From: Novacetimonas cocois
Lineage (GTDB): Bacteria; Pseudomonadota; Alphaproteobacteria; Acetobacterales; Acetobacteraceae
Direction: 5' to 3'
DNA length: 64,000 bases
NCBI RefSeq assembly: GCF_003311635.1
Contig: NZ_QEXL01000010.1
Coordinates: 90,310 to 154,309, forward strand
Of the stretch, positions 16,888-25,827 are shown piece after piece. Every line of letters starts with the position of its first letter. The first letter of the stretch is position 1. The notes beneath the pieces are model-generated. The model did no database searches. It worked only from the letters and a program-made list of their open reading frames with translations, and was not told the origin of the DNA. A program made the position numbers and the translations under genes.

Positions 16888-17826
16888 TCAGCCCGCGTGG
16901 GGGCGCTTCTTTTCCAGATTCGTCCCGCCGCCCCGCGCGGTGATGATCCGCACCGCGCCGTTGGTGATCGCGGCGGCGGCGACGATTCCCGTCACGCTCG
17001 ACCCCGCATCCAGGCCCAGGCGGTGGCCTTCGGGGCGCAGGTCCCCGATTTCCTTGCAGACATGGTCCGGCCCCACGGGAATCCGGTGTTCGAACGTATG
17101 GCCGTGCACCACGAACCAGTTGCCGGGCCACGGGGTGGGGGCATCGTAAAACGCCTCGCGGACCCACAGGGGATTGTCCTCGTCATCGAGGAGGAGCGGG
17201 TTATAGGCCCGCGCCCACGCGACCGGGTCGGGCACGGTGGGGTCGATGCCGGCATGCATCACCAGAAGCGAGCCGATGGCGCGGAAGACGGCGATGGGCG
17301 GACGCCCGTCCGCGCCGGGCCGCCATCGGGAAATGCCATAATCGATCAGCGAACGCGCCTCCTCCGCGCCGAGGCCGGTGCTGACCGCCGCACGGATCAG
17401 TGCGCCGCGCCGGTCGTCGGGCGTGCTGATCCACGGTGTCAGCCAGCCGCCACCATTGCGGAAGAAGATTTTGGGATAATCGCGGTTGAACATCGGCGCG
17501 AACAGCATCTGTTCATGATTGCCCGGCAGGGCGAAGAACGCGATGTCCGTCCCCGGCAGCCGTCCGCGCCGCGCGTATTCCAGCGTATCGACAAGGCAGC
17601 CGATGCTGTCCGGTCCCCGGTCGATCACATCGCCGAGCGAGGTGCAGGTCGCGGTGGGAAAATGTTCGGCGCAGAACCGCAGCAGCGCCGTCAGGTGCGC
17701 GCGTTCGCCATGCACGTCGCCGATGACGAATTCCACATGCCCGTCCGGCAGCGACACGGGGGCGGGGATTGGCGCGCTGGTGTGGAGTGTGATGGGCTGT
17801 GGCATCGGTGCTGGCATTCCCGGCAT
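16888..17826 (-). CDS. PPP-family metallophosphatase (serine/threonine phosphatase or Ap4A hydrolase type)
   Basis: 312 residues from the ATG at 17826; an in-frame ATG at 17907 would add 27 mostly basic residues. The three PPP signatures are present in order: GDVHG, GDVIDRG and GNHE, followed by the later ligands in VMHAGID and VHGHT. These bind two metal ions and catalyse phosphomonoester hydrolysis. The small size and lack of a C-terminal regulatory region fit bacterial PrpA/ApaH-like enzymes. Likely cytoplasmic. Substrate not predictable from sequence alone. Confidence 0.85.
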   Translation of the reverse strand: MPGMPAPMPQPITLHTSAPIPAPVSLPDGHVEFVIGDVHGERAHLTALLRFCAEHFPTATCTSLGDVIDRGPDSIGCLVDTLEYARRGRLPGTDIAFFALPGNHEQMLFAPMFNRDYPKIFFRNGGGWLTPWISTPDDRRGALIRAAVSTGLGAEEARSLIDYGISRWRPGADGRPPIAVFRAIGSLLVMHAGIDPTVPDPVAWARAYNPLLLDDEDNPLWVREAFYDAPTPWPGNWFVVHGHTFEHRIPVGPDHVCKEIGDLRPEGHRLGLDAGSSVTGIVAAAAITNGAVRIITARGGGTNLEKKRPHAG

Positions 17827-18141
17827 GGTTTGGACGCGTCGGCGTCGTGACACGCCGCCCGGTCCCGTCCGGGTGTCCTGGCCGCATGTCACGGTCATGA
17901 TACGCAATCATAACCGATTCCGCCGCCCGGTTGCACCCGCCGCTGTCATGTAATCACGAAATGTCCCATGATCGTCAAGGAAGTTTCCGGCAGAAGCCTC
18001 CCTGCCAGAAAGCATCGGGAAGCCTGCATCATGTCCGGACATGCCCCCTGTGCCGGACGCGCGGTGCCTGATGCGCGGCCCCGTCCTGTCCCGAACGGTA
18101 CACACCGGATCGGCCGCCGTCATCGCGTGGCCTGTCACGAA
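17827..18141. other. Intergenic region, nothing supported
   Basis: 315 bases upstream of the phosphatase gene and downstream of the DUF3309 gene. No gene or clear operator seen before the terminator at 18142. Confidence 0.4.
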
Positions 18142-18173
18142 AAAAGGCGGCAGGAATGGTCCCGCCGCCTTTT
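18142..18173. terminator. Bidirectional rho-independent terminator
   Basis: Perfect 10-bp stem AAAAGGCGGC/GCCGCCTTTT with a 12-base loop, ending in a T-run on either strand. It lies 27 bases beyond the 3' end of the minus-strand DUF3309 gene. Confidence 0.8.
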
Positions 18174-18199
18174 GCCTGTCCGCGCCGTGGCGGCGGGCG

Positions 18200-18352
18200 T
18201 CATATTCGCCCCATGATCATCAGCACCACCAGCACCAGCACGACAAGGCCCAGCGCGCCCGAGGGGTAATATCCCCATCCCGAACTGTATGGCCATGTCG
18301 GCAGGGCCCCGATCAGCAGGATGACGATGACGACAAGAAGGATGTTGTTCAT
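18200..18352 (-). CDS. DUF3309 family small membrane protein
   Basis: 50 residues: MNNILLVVIVILLIGALPTW, then PYSSGWGYYPSGALGLVVLVLVVLMIMGRI. Two membrane helices joined by a loop with ALPTWPYSxGWGYxPSG, the DUF3309 signature. These proteins are widespread in Proteobacteria and of unknown function. A strong terminator follows. Confidence 0.9.
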   Translation of the reverse strand: MNNILLVVIVILLIGALPTWPYSSGWGYYPSGALGLVVLVLVVLMIMGRI

Positions 18353-18565
18353 TGTTCGGACCTTCGGGATGGGGGCGTCGCCGCATCGGCATGCGTGGCG
18401 ACCTCGTCCCGCGATAACCCCACAGGAACGGCGAAGTTCCCGGTCCCGTGCCAAAGGATTCACGTCATGGCGGCGGTATTGCCAACCGTCCGGTACGCGC
18501 ACGGTCGTGCGGGAACTTTGCCGCGCATGGCGGGTTGTCCCGGCACAGTGGTAAGGACAACGCCC

Positions 18566-18823
18566 ATGCGCCCTGCATCATCCATCGATTTTCTTGCGAA
18601 CCGTCCCGGTCCCGGCCTTGGCATCCCGCCGGAGGCCCCGCCCGACCCGCATCCCGAAGACCAGGATCCTGCCCTTCCGCCAGGTGGGGAGGACGACGAC
18701 CTGCCCGAGCCCCTGCAGCTGCCGGAACATACGGACGTGGATACGTGGGATAACGAAGGCGGCGAGGACGAAGACGTGGACGGCGACGAGGACATCGCGG
18801 ATCCCGACGACCCGGATGCCTGA
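18566..18823 (+). CDS. Acidic, proline-rich hypothetical protein
   Basis: 85 residues from the ATG at 18566, with AAGGACA upstream. Highly acidic: the last 35 residues are nearly all Asp, Glu, Gly and Pro (GGEDEDVDGDEDIADPDDPD). No signal peptide or membrane segment. Probably disordered and cytoplasmic; might bind cations or basic partners. I recognise no family. Confidence 0.5.
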   Translation: MRPASSIDFLANRPGPGLGIPPEAPPDPHPEDQDPALPPGGEDDDLPEPLQLPEHTDVDTWDNEGGEDEDVDGDEDIADPDDPDA

Positions 18824-18849
18824 CGCCCGCCATGCCACGTCATCCAGAA

Positions 18850-18869
18850 GGCTGCCTTTTCAGGCAGCC
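18850..18869. terminator. Hairpin GGCTGCC/GGCAGCC
   Basis: Perfect 7-bp stem with loop TTTTCA, 27 bases after the acidic-protein gene. Without a T-run; a weak terminator candidate. Confidence 0.4.
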
Positions 18870-18890
18870 CAGATAATACATTGAAATCAT

Positions 18891-18972
18891 AAAAGTTTTT
18901 GGTGAAGCTTTTTGCAAAAAGCTTCGAAAGATGTCGCCCTGTCCAGACAGAAGGCGACACCCGGAAACTTTT
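18891..18972 (+). repeat. Dispersed palindromic element, copy 7
   Basis: Preceded by TTGAAATCAT. Perfect HindIII-centred palindrome; second hairpin altered to GTCGCC...GGCGAC with a CTGTCCAGACAG-type loop (GTCGCCCTGTCCAGACAGAAG), which itself still pairs. Confidence 0.85.
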
Positions 18973-19011
18973 ACTGCGTTCTGTCAGCGACTTCTTTCCA
19001 GACAGATCCAG

Positions 19012-19049
19012 AAAAGTTTCTGGTGAAACCCTTTCCCCGGAAAGCTTCA
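19012..19049 (+). repeat. Dispersed palindromic element, left-end fragment
   Basis: Outer arm AAAAGTTTCTGGTGAA followed by a degenerate hairpin ending GAAAGCTTC, immediately after copy 7 and 26 bases before the end of the gene at 19075. Confidence 0.5.
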
Positions 19050-19074
19050 GGGAATCCTGCCCCCCGGGCCCTGC

Positions 19075-19542
19075 TCAGGGGGAGCAGTCGGTTGTGACCA
19101 GCCCGTCGGCAAGCGGCATGGAAGTGCAGTGTTCCTGATGTTCGCGCAGTTCAAGGTTCTGCGCCTGCGCATCCGACGCGGCATGGGCATAGGCCTTGTG
19201 CACCGCCTCGTTCAGCTGGTTCCTCGCGTCCTCGCGCGAAATGGTGCCCTGATCCAGCTCCGCCCCCAGCCGTTTCATCGTCCCGGCCAGTTCGTTGATC
19301 GCGTCATAGCTGATCCCCGCATTGGCCCCGGCCTCGTACATGGCGGATGCCTCGCACGTTGCGCGGCGTTCGAAATTGCCCTTGATGGGGGGGAACTGCT
19401 GTTTGCACGCAATGGTCTTGCCACGCATGATCGACAGCTGTTCCTGCACGCGCTGCTGCTGTGTCGGGCCGGAGGAGCACGACGCCAGCGTGGGAAGCAC
19501 GCATGCGGAGAGCAGGAGCAGGAAATATTTCCTCATTTTCAT
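19075..19542 (-). CDS. Lipoprotein of unknown function
   Basis: 155 residues. MKMRKYFLLLLSACVLPTLA with lipobox LASC, then a helical mature domain with Cys in TIACKQQFPP, ATCEASAMYEAG and a C-terminal CTSMPLADGLVTTDC. The four cysteines probably pair in the periplasm. High Gln/Glu/Ala content indicates helices. Neighbouring minus-strand genes at 19695 and 20414 are also secreted. No family recognised. Confidence 0.7.
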   Translation of the reverse strand: MKMRKYFLLLLSACVLPTLASCSSGPTQQQRVQEQLSIMRGKTIACKQQFPPIKGNFERRATCEASAMYEAGANAGISYDAINELAGTMKRLGAELDQGTISREDARNQLNEAVHKAYAHAASDAQAQNLELREHQEHCTSMPLADGLVTTDCSP

Positions 19543-19694
19543 ACAAATCCCGGACGTGAATACCGCCCCGGCCTGTTGCGACGTGATGTATCGCGGCGTC
19601 GGGGCCTGCGCGAACAGGGGGCGGGGATGCCTGCCGGTCCGGCCCGCCGGGATCCTGTCCGGCAGGGGAACCGGGCCATCCTGCCCCCGACGGA

Positions 19695-20315
19695 TCAGTG
19701 GCGGAAGTCCGCCGCGCCCGGCAGGTTCGATGCCGGCGTGGTGGTCGTGCCGATCCCGCCCGGATCGTTGATCATGCCACCTGTGGTGGACGCGCCCGAC
19801 GACCCCGCGCCATACGCGCCGCCGCCGTCATACGCACCCGTCCCGGCGCCGGTGCCATTTGTCCCGGTGCCGTATCCCGTGGCGCCATATCCCGTCGTGC
19901 CGTATCCCGTGGTGACGCCGGACCCGTAACCGGGAAAGCCCGTGCCCGTCGTCCGCGCGCCCGTGATGCCCGCGCCTGTCGTGCCCGCGCATCCCTTGGC
20001 CTCCTGAACACGGTGCAGGGCCTCCATCTTGCCCTTTTCACGCGCCAGCAGTCCCTTGACGTCGCTGCCGGTCATTTCCGACAGCGGCAGCCCCACCATC
20101 AGGACGCCCCACGTGTCGGTCTTGTGCGCGCGGTGCTGCTTGTCCGTCAGGGTCTGCAGTACGTCGCCTTCCTTCAGTTCCGCCTCGCCCAGCTGCTGGC
20201 AGCTGAGGCTGGAATAGGCCGAATCGGGAACATAGGTGGGCTGGACGTCCTTGGGGCTGGCGGCGCATCCCGCCAGCAGCGCCATACCGCCAAGCAGCGG
20301 GACAAGCTTGTTCAT
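19695..20315 (-). CDS. Lipoprotein with helical domain and Gly/Thr/Tyr-rich tail
   Basis: 206 residues. MNKLVPLLGGMALLAGCAAS gives lipobox LAGC. The middle (about 30-110) is conserved-looking: YSSLSCQQLGEAELKEGDVLQTLTDKQHRAHKTDTWGVLMVGLPLSEMTGSDVKGLLAREKGKMEALHRVQEAKGC can be divided into a two-helix domain with Cys and a GLP hinge, as in small bacterial lipoproteins near efflux genes. The last 90 residues are low-complexity repeats of GTTGYG and TGYG. Probably envelope-located; function unknown. Confidence 0.7.
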   Translation of the reverse strand: MNKLVPLLGGMALLAGCAASPKDVQPTYVPDSAYSSLSCQQLGEAELKEGDVLQTLTDKQHRAHKTDTWGVLMVGLPLSEMTGSDVKGLLAREKGKMEALHRVQEAKGCAGTTGAGITGARTTGTGFPGYGSGVTTGYGTTGYGATGYGTGTNGTGAGTGAYDGGGAYGAGSSGASTTGGMINDPGGIGTTTTPASNLPGAADFRH

Positions 20316-20413
20316 CGGGTTCTCCGTGCATGATGACGGCGTCTTGTCGCATGTCCGGGGAAACGTGGCTATGTAACTGACTGTAACTTTATGTTGCCAT
20401 AATGTAAGAATCC

Positions 20414-20965
20414 TCAGTCATCGCCAAAGTAGTTTTCACATGTTCCTTTGGTACACTGCGAATTCAGCAGAACTCCGTCCTTGCTCACCAGCCCGGCGTG
20501 GTAGGTATAGGTGTGTTGCATGCCGTCATGATGCACCGACGGCATGCGGATCGTCAGCGTATCGCCCTGCACGCTGGCACGCGGGGTGTCGGAACAGGTG
20601 CCGAAGAAATTGGTGTGGCGTTCCTTTTTCCCGCTGACCTGCATCACGGCATAGGTCGCGGGACACAGGGAACCGCCGATGCTCTGCACCAGCACGATGT
20701 CGCTGTCGCCCATCGGCAGGACCTGCGCCAGCATCAGGCCGCTGTTGCCCGCCAGGGTGGGATGGACGACATGCCCGCGCCATGTGATGCGGTCGTTGCG
20801 GATGGCGACGGTGCCGAAACGCGTCTGGACCTGCCGCGCCTGCTGCGCATGGGCGGTGCCGGTGGCCAGACCCGTCGCGGCCACCAGCCCGAGGGCCAGC
20901 ATGCCCCCCGCCAGGGAGCGTGGAAAAATGCGCGACGGGCGCGCCCTGTGCGGAAAATGCGTCAT
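20414..20965 (-). CDS. Periplasmic hypothetical protein
   Basis: 183 residues. A signal peptide spans about residues 1-40 with a basic N-region and cleavage at AHAQ. The mature part contains VQTRFGTVAIRNDRITWRG and SDIVLVQSIGGSLCPATYAVMQV, with four cysteines: one in SLCPAT, one in FGTCSDT and a pair in NSQCTKGTC, before the end at ENYFGDD. Mostly beta strand. I have seen this layout in Acetobacteraceae-specific secreted proteins but know no function. Confidence 0.7.
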   Translation of the reverse strand: MTHFPHRARPSRIFPRSLAGGMLALGLVAATGLATGTAHAQQARQVQTRFGTVAIRNDRITWRGHVVHPTLAGNSGLMLAQVLPMGDSDIVLVQSIGGSLCPATYAVMQVSGKKERHTNFFGTCSDTPRASVQGDTLTIRMPSVHHDGMQHTYTYHAGLVSKDGVLLNSQCTKGTCENYFGDD

Positions 20966-21101
20966 CTTGGCGAAAGTCCTGTCCGTGCGGCACGCAGGCG
21001 TGCCTGCCCTCCCTCATGTCGTTTCGGTCTAGTCCCTTTGGCCGCGCGTGGCGAGGGGGGCGCACCGGTCGCGGCCCCGGCCGGGATACGAAACGGGGGG
21101 A

Positions 21102-21425
21102 TCAGGACGTCATGCGGGTGATGGCCTGGCAGTAATACAGGAAGGCAAGGCGCAGCGCGCGGTCATCCTGCCCCTGCGTGATCTTGCGCAGGGTTGCGGC
21201 GGTGGCGTCGGTGCCCGCCTTCAGCCGGTCGATCTGCGTGATGTCGGGCATGGTGATGTCGGCGACCGTCAGGTCCTGCCCCGGCTTTGCGGCCGACAGG
21301 CGGTAATCGATCAGCGCCTCCGACAGGGCGGTCGGCAGGGCGCGGCCTTCGGCCGGGACCTCGTCATCGGACAGGATGTTGTCCAGCGCCGCAAGGAAGC
21401 GCGTGCGGATTTCGGTTGCGTTCAT
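21102..21425 (-). CDS. Hypothetical cytoplasmic protein
   Basis: 107 residues from the ATG at 21425 (the longer frame begins in a less typical region). MNATEIRTRFLAALDNILSD is helical and soluble; later VADITMPDITQIDRLKAGTDATAATLRKITQGQDDRALRLAFLYYC forms further helices. No signal peptide or membrane segment. No family recognised. Confidence 0.55.
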   Translation of the reverse strand: MNATEIRTRFLAALDNILSDDEVPAEGRALPTALSEALIDYRLSAAKPGQDLTVADITMPDITQIDRLKAGTDATAATLRKITQGQDDRALRLAFLYYCQAITRMTS

Positions 21426-21593
21426 CAGGAATGCCTTTCTTGGGGCGGGGATGGTCGTCCGCCACGCGGCGCATGCCGCGCGGGCGGTGACAGGGCGATA
21501 CCACGTCCGGCGGCGCGGGGCGAATTTGCGCACCCCGGCCCGTGGGGAAGGGCTGTCGTCGGGGGGCGTTATGTGTGGAAAGTGGGGGGCAGG

Positions 21594-21633
21594 ACGCCGC
21601 CTTTTTGGAAAAAGGCGGCACCCAAAAACTTTT
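21594..21633 (+). repeat. Dispersed palindromic element, right half only
   Basis: GCCGCCTTTTTGG/AAAAAGGCGGC hairpin with outer arm CACCCAAAAACTTTTA, 35 bases from the 3' end of the minus-strand gene at 21669. Confidence 0.75.
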
Positions 21634-21668
21634 ATTCTTTTTGTCAGTGGGTTGTTTTGATGTGATTT

Positions 21669-22277
21669 TTACAGGCGGTCGTGCATTTCGCTGCGGATGG
21701 CGTTGCATTTGCGCGTCAGCATTCCCGCCTGTGATGCGGTCATGAAATTGATGACGAACGCCCCGATCAGCGAACCGAACGACAGCGCGACCAGCACCTT
21801 GCCCAGCGTGGAGATCGGGTCATTGTAATGCTGCGCCGAATACCACAGCAGCACCAGGCTGACGACGGAACCGACCACCCCCATCACGCCCGTGGATTTG
21901 AGGAGGGAGTCCTCCTCGTTGCTGAAGGCGGACGCCTCCTTCCACAGCAGGTACATCTTCTGGTCCATCTCGCTGACGCGTTTTACGTGCGCGGCCTGCG
22001 ATTCCTCGTCCTGGTGGCGCGTGGTCTTCTTGTGGCGTTCCAGTTCCTGCTGCGCCTTTTCAAAGACGCGGCGGCGTTCCTTTATCGCGGGCAGGCTGAT
22101 GTCCACAAAGCTCAGGATCGCCATGTTCAGCCCCGCGGAAAGCTGCACGATTGCCTGGAACTCTCCCCATGTCACCCAAGTCACCTGAATTGCCGTCCAT
22201 TTCGCCAGTTGGGTCCGCAGTGTCGTACGCGTATCGCACGCGGGGTTATAGAACGGTTTTCCCCCACATGGCAGCAC
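21669..22277 (-). CDS. Membrane protein with coiled coil
   Basis: 202 residues if the GTG at 22277 is used; the start is uncertain, and an ATG at 22124 would leave 152 residues. A hydrophobic helix near AIVQLSAGLNMAILSF is followed by a long charged coiled coil (EKAQQELERHKKTTRHQDEESQ and further), then two strong membrane helices (MGVVGSVVSLVLLWYSA and VLVALSFGSLIGAFVINFM). Membrane topology with a cytoplasmic coil is likely. No family recognised. Confidence 0.6.
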   Translation of the reverse strand: MLPCGGKPFYNPACDTRTTLRTQLAKWTAIQVTWVTWGEFQAIVQLSAGLNMAILSFVDISLPAIKERRRVFEKAQQELERHKKTTRHQDEESQAAHVKRVSEMDQKMYLLWKEASAFSNEEDSLLKSTGVMGVVGSVVSLVLLWYSAQHYNDPISTLGKVLVALSFGSLIGAFVINFMTASQAGMLTRKCNAIRSEMHDRL

Positions 22278-22352
22278 CCGTGATGCAGGGCCTCCATCAC
22301 GCGGCGTTATGGCTGTGGGCGCGCGCGCCCTGCCCGATGGCGGGGGCCGCCG

Positions 22353-23372
22353 TCAGGGAAGGATGCGGAATGACGGGTCGGCGGGGCGGCGCTGTCCCGC
22401 CGACAGGATATCCTCCACCAGGGCGACGGGACGGTAATCGATGTCGGACGCGCCCGCATGGACCAGCTTTTCAAACCGGCTGTAGACGCATTCATATTCA
22501 TGCGCCCCGCGCAGCGTGACCGCCACCCCGTCCAGCGACAGCCCGCCGCCGCCCTGCGACAGCAGCAGCCTGCGGCCATTGTCCAGGGTCCATGCGATGT
22601 CCCAGACCTCGGTCCCGCGATGGGTCCAGTCGAATATCCCCTCCACCCCGTCCGGCAGGGACGGCGTGGCCCACCGCACCTGCGCGGTGCAGGGGGTGGC
22701 GGCCCCCGCCGGGATGTCCAGCGTGGCCCCGGTCACGAACAGGGGTTCGTCCATGACGGCGCATGCGATCGACAGCGCGTTGATGCCCGCGTCGAACACG
22801 CCGTGGCCGCCGGGTTTCCAGAACCAGTCCGCGCCCGGATGCCATTTGCGCACGTTTTCGCGCCACGTGACGCGCATGCCCCGCACGCCGCCCGACGCCA
22901 GGATCTGCCGCGCCGGGTCGATGGCCGGGGCGCAGGCGGCATGCCACGACGTCATCAGGGTGCGCCCCGCCGCGTGCGCCAGCCGGTGCAGGTCCATCGC
23001 CTGGGCCAGGATGGGGGTGGGCGGTTTTTCCAGCATCACGTGCCACCCGGCCGCCAGCCCCTGCGCCGCCAGCGCGTAATGGGTGGCCGGCGGCGTGCAG
23101 ATCGCCACCGCGTCCACCGCCATGCCCGATCGTATCAGGCTGTCCATCGATGAAAACAGCTTGAGGCCGCCGGTCGCCTCTGCCCACCATGCGACGGGCG
23201 TGGGGTTGACCCCGGCCACAAGCTCGAATCCCGCATGGGCGCGGATGACCGGCACATGCTGCGTATGGGCGATCGTCCCGGTGCCGATGATGGCGATGCG
23301 GATGGGCGGCGCGGCGCGCGTGGGTGTCGCGGCAGGAATGGCGGAGGGCGGCGGTCGGGGGGATGCGGTCAT
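22353..23372 (-). CDS. gal: D-galactose 1-dehydrogenase (Gfo/Idh/MocA family)
   Basis: 339 residues from the ATG at 23372, which has GAGGGAG ten bases upstream. Rossmann motif IGTGTIA near residue 24, and EKPP with the family's catalytic Lys. ENVRKWHPGADWFWKPGGHG and FDAGINALSI closely match what I recall of Pseudomonas fluorescens galactose dehydrogenase, which oxidises D-galactose to the lactone with NAD. L-arabinose is often also accepted. Cytoplasmic. It may work with the periplasmic epimerase at 51812 and a sugar symporter at 62317, though they are far apart. Confidence 0.85.
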   Translation of the reverse strand: MTASPRPPPSAIPAATPTRAAPPIRIAIIGTGTIAHTQHVPVIRAHAGFELVAGVNPTPVAWWAEATGGLKLFSSMDSLIRSGMAVDAVAICTPPATHYALAAQGLAAGWHVMLEKPPTPILAQAMDLHRLAHAAGRTLMTSWHAACAPAIDPARQILASGGVRGMRVTWRENVRKWHPGADWFWKPGGHGVFDAGINALSIACAVMDEPLFVTGATLDIPAGAATPCTAQVRWATPSLPDGVEGIFDWTHRGTEVWDIAWTLDNGRRLLLSQGGGGLSLDGVAVTLRGAHEYECVYSRFEKLVHAGASDIDYRPVALVEDILSAGQRRPADPSFRILP

Positions 23373-23707
23373 TGCGGTCGGCTCCCTCATGGCGCGGGCC
23401 GGGTCGTGGCCCCGGCTACTGCATGGTTTCCATCGCATGGTTCCGGCCCACCCCGGGCGGCCAGCATCATCGCGGCAACGCCCCGCGCTGTCCAGTCGCA
23501 ACCGCGCGCGTGGCGGGCGCGTCCACGGGTGCATTGACGGGCGTGTTCGCCGGGACGGGGCGGGTCCCGTCCGTGGCGGGCATCATGGCGGCATGGGCCG
23601 CCGGATGGATTTTGGGCTTTTCAATTTCCCCGAACTCCATCACAGTGCGCCGCGCGGCCGGCCCGCATGGGGTCAGCCGGAATGTGCGTAAAAGGGATGT
23701 TGCGGAC
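23373..23707. other. Intergenic region, nothing supported
   Basis: 335 bases between divergent genes. No repeat element, hairpin or operator pattern is clear; promoters for both genes must lie here. Confidence 0.4.
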
Positions 23708-24121
23708 ATGAGGAAAACAGGTGGCGTGGCGGCAGTGCTGTCGGTTGTGGCGGTTTCGCTGATGGCGGGGGCGCATCCCGCCCATGCGGTGTCGGAGGCG
23801 ATGCTGGATTCCCTGTATATCGACCCGTCGGTCCACCTGCCGGCGGCCAGCCCGGCCTTTCCCGAATATGACATCGACGCCGACTGCAACAACGAATTTG
23901 GCGATGAAATCAAGTACGCCTGCGTTTCGGCGGAAAAGGAAAAGGCCGCCGTCCTGCGCGGCGTATGGGACGAATACCGCGACGCGGACAAGGTGGCCTG
24001 CCAGAAGCAGGTCACGACGCAGCGCCATATCCAGCTTTACAAGAACCTTGCCTTCTGCGTGGACCAGCGTCGCTATGACGCCTATGTCCGCACCCATCCT
24101 GAGGCCGCGCACCAGCCGTAA
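23708..24121 (+). CDS. Secreted cysteine-containing helical protein
   Basis: 137 residues from the ATG at 23708. Signal peptide MRKTGGVAAVLSVVAVSLMA ending AHA. The mature domain has C in DADCNNEFG, KYACVSAEKEK, VACQKQV and AFCVDQRRYD with W and Y between (GVWDEYRDADK). The pattern C...C-x-S-x-E...W-x2-Y...AC...Y-x2-L-x2-C recurs at the C-terminus of the protein at 57050, suggesting a shared small disulfide-bonded helical domain. Some lysozyme-inhibitor-like (LprI) periplasmic proteins have this layout. Function unproven. Confidence 0.7.
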   Translation: MRKTGGVAAVLSVVAVSLMAGAHPAHAVSEAMLDSLYIDPSVHLPAASPAFPEYDIDADCNNEFGDEIKYACVSAEKEKAAVLRGVWDEYRDADKVACQKQVTTQRHIQLYKNLAFCVDQRRYDAYVRTHPEAAHQP

Positions 24122-24189
24122 GGCGCGCCCCGGCGTCCGTTATGCCGGCGTCGATGCCCACCGCGCCCGTAACCCCGGCATGATGGCGA

Positions 24190-25827
24190 TCAGTCCGGCA
24201 TGATATGGCACTGCGCCGTGTTGTGGCTGTGGTCGTAATCGACATTGAGGTTGTCGCCATCGCCATGCACCATCCGGCGCGGACGCGCCAGCAGGGGCGA
24301 GAACACGGATTTCGTCGCATCCGCGTCCGCAAGGTGCAGTCCCGCCGCCTCGGTGATGCTGTCGGGCAGGTTCCACGTCATCAGCGGCGCGTCCAGATGC
24401 GTGCGCACGGTGTCGTACTGCGCCGGGTGGCGGGCGATCCACTGCGGTGACAGCCACATCAGGAACGGCACGGCATAGGACTGTTTCAGGTCGCCATGCT
24501 GCGGGTGGCCGGGGGTGCATTCATCCACCCGGACCCCGTGGTCCGCCACGCTGAACAGCATGTTTTCCCCCGGCGCGGCCCGCAGCATGTCCGTCACCTG
24601 CGCCAGGATATGGTCGCCATAGGCGATGCTGTTGTCATATTCCGACCCGAAATGTGCAAAGGACGGGGGATAGCGGTCGCCCACATATTCGTGGCTGCCA
24701 AAGACATGCACGACGATGAAGGTATTGCCCCGCGCCCCCCGTATGGCATCCGCGACGTGGGGGAGGAGGACTTCGTCAAGTTGCGGGCGGCTCATCATCC
24801 CGCCGCTGGCGGTGGTATAGATGATGTGCCGCGCCTGTTCGGAATAGGCCCCGATCACGCTGTCATACGGGCCAAGCCGGGGATGGTTGCTGATCCACCA
24901 TGTGTCGTATCCCGCCGCGTTGAACACCGAAATCAGGTCATGTTCCGTGATGCGCGACGTCAGCACCCGGTCATATTGCGACAGGATGACCGGCACCGCC
25001 CCGACCGTATAGTCAAAGGGCGTCACCATGTCGCCAAAGCGCAGCAGTCCGTCCTCGCGCTCCATCTCCGGCGTGTCGGGCACGCCGTAACCATACAGGT
25101 GCATGTGATCGCGCCGCGCGCTTTCGCCAATCACCAGCACCACGACATGCGGCGGGTCGCTTTCGGGCGGGGCCGCGAAACGCACCGGCTGGTGGTTCAT
25201 CCGCCGCGCCATGTCGGTCACGCGCCGTGTCTCGTGCCGCCCGGCCATGTATCCCGTCGCCAGGTTCCAGGGATAGGAATGGTCGTAGTAATCCTCCATC
25301 CCGTAAAAGGGGTTGTAGTTGACGGCCCTGTGGAAATCCTCGCGGTTGAACTGCATGACCCGCGCGCCCATCGGCAGCGCCAGCAGCAGCGTGAACCACC
25401 GCAGCCAGCCATGGCGTCCCCATCCCCCCGGCAGGACCGGCCCGCGCGGGCGCGACAGATAGACCCCGACCCCGCCAAGGCACACCACCGCCCACGCCAG
25501 CAGCCACGGCGCGAAGGTATGCAGGTAGCCGATGATGACCGGGACGGAGCAGTAGAACAGCACCAGCCACAGCTGCACCCCCGGCAGGTGGCCGGTCAGG
25601 TGGACGTAATACAGCGTCATCGGCAGCAGCAGCAGCGCCGGCAGCATCGCCGCCACCACCAGCCGCCGCCCCAGCAGCGCCATGAGCAGCATCTCCATCG
25701 CGACGCTGCGCATGATGCCATGCAGCGACAGGACGGAGGGCGAAAGCGCCAGCGTGACAAGGATCCAGAACCCGAAATCCCGATGGCGTGCGTGCGTGAA
25801 CCTGCGAAGGATGGAGGCGGCTGTCAT
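24190..25827 (-). CDS. Phosphoethanolamine-transferase-like membrane sulfatase-fold protein
   Basis: 545 residues from the ATG at 25827. About five N-terminal membrane helices (residues 15-185) precede a periplasmic alkaline-phosphatase/sulfatase domain. The motif VLVIGESARRDHMHLYGYG, the nucleophile Thr in DYTVGAVPVILSQYD, NTFIVVHVFGSH and SVADHGVRVDE give the metal and catalytic set of the EptA/CptA family. These enzymes add phosphoethanolamine to lipid A or other envelope glycans, often raising cationic-peptide resistance. The usual NCG motif before the nucleophile region is not obvious, so the acceptor may differ. A repeat element lies in its upstream region. Confidence 0.8.
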   Translation of the reverse strand: MTAASILRRFTHARHRDFGFWILVTLALSPSVLSLHGIMRSVAMEMLLMALLGRRLVVAAMLPALLLLPMTLYYVHLTGHLPGVQLWLVLFYCSVPVIIGYLHTFAPWLLAWAVVCLGGVGVYLSRPRGPVLPGGWGRHGWLRWFTLLLALPMGARVMQFNREDFHRAVNYNPFYGMEDYYDHSYPWNLATGYMAGRHETRRVTDMARRMNHQPVRFAAPPESDPPHVVVLVIGESARRDHMHLYGYGVPDTPEMEREDGLLRFGDMVTPFDYTVGAVPVILSQYDRVLTSRITEHDLISVFNAAGYDTWWISNHPRLGPYDSVIGAYSEQARHIIYTTASGGMMSRPQLDEVLLPHVADAIRGARGNTFIVVHVFGSHEYVGDRYPPSFAHFGSEYDNSIAYGDHILAQVTDMLRAAPGENMLFSVADHGVRVDECTPGHPQHGDLKQSYAVPFLMWLSPQWIARHPAQYDTVRTHLDAPLMTWNLPDSITEAAGLHLADADATKSVFSPLLARPRRMVHGDGDNLNVDYDHSHNTAQCHIMPD

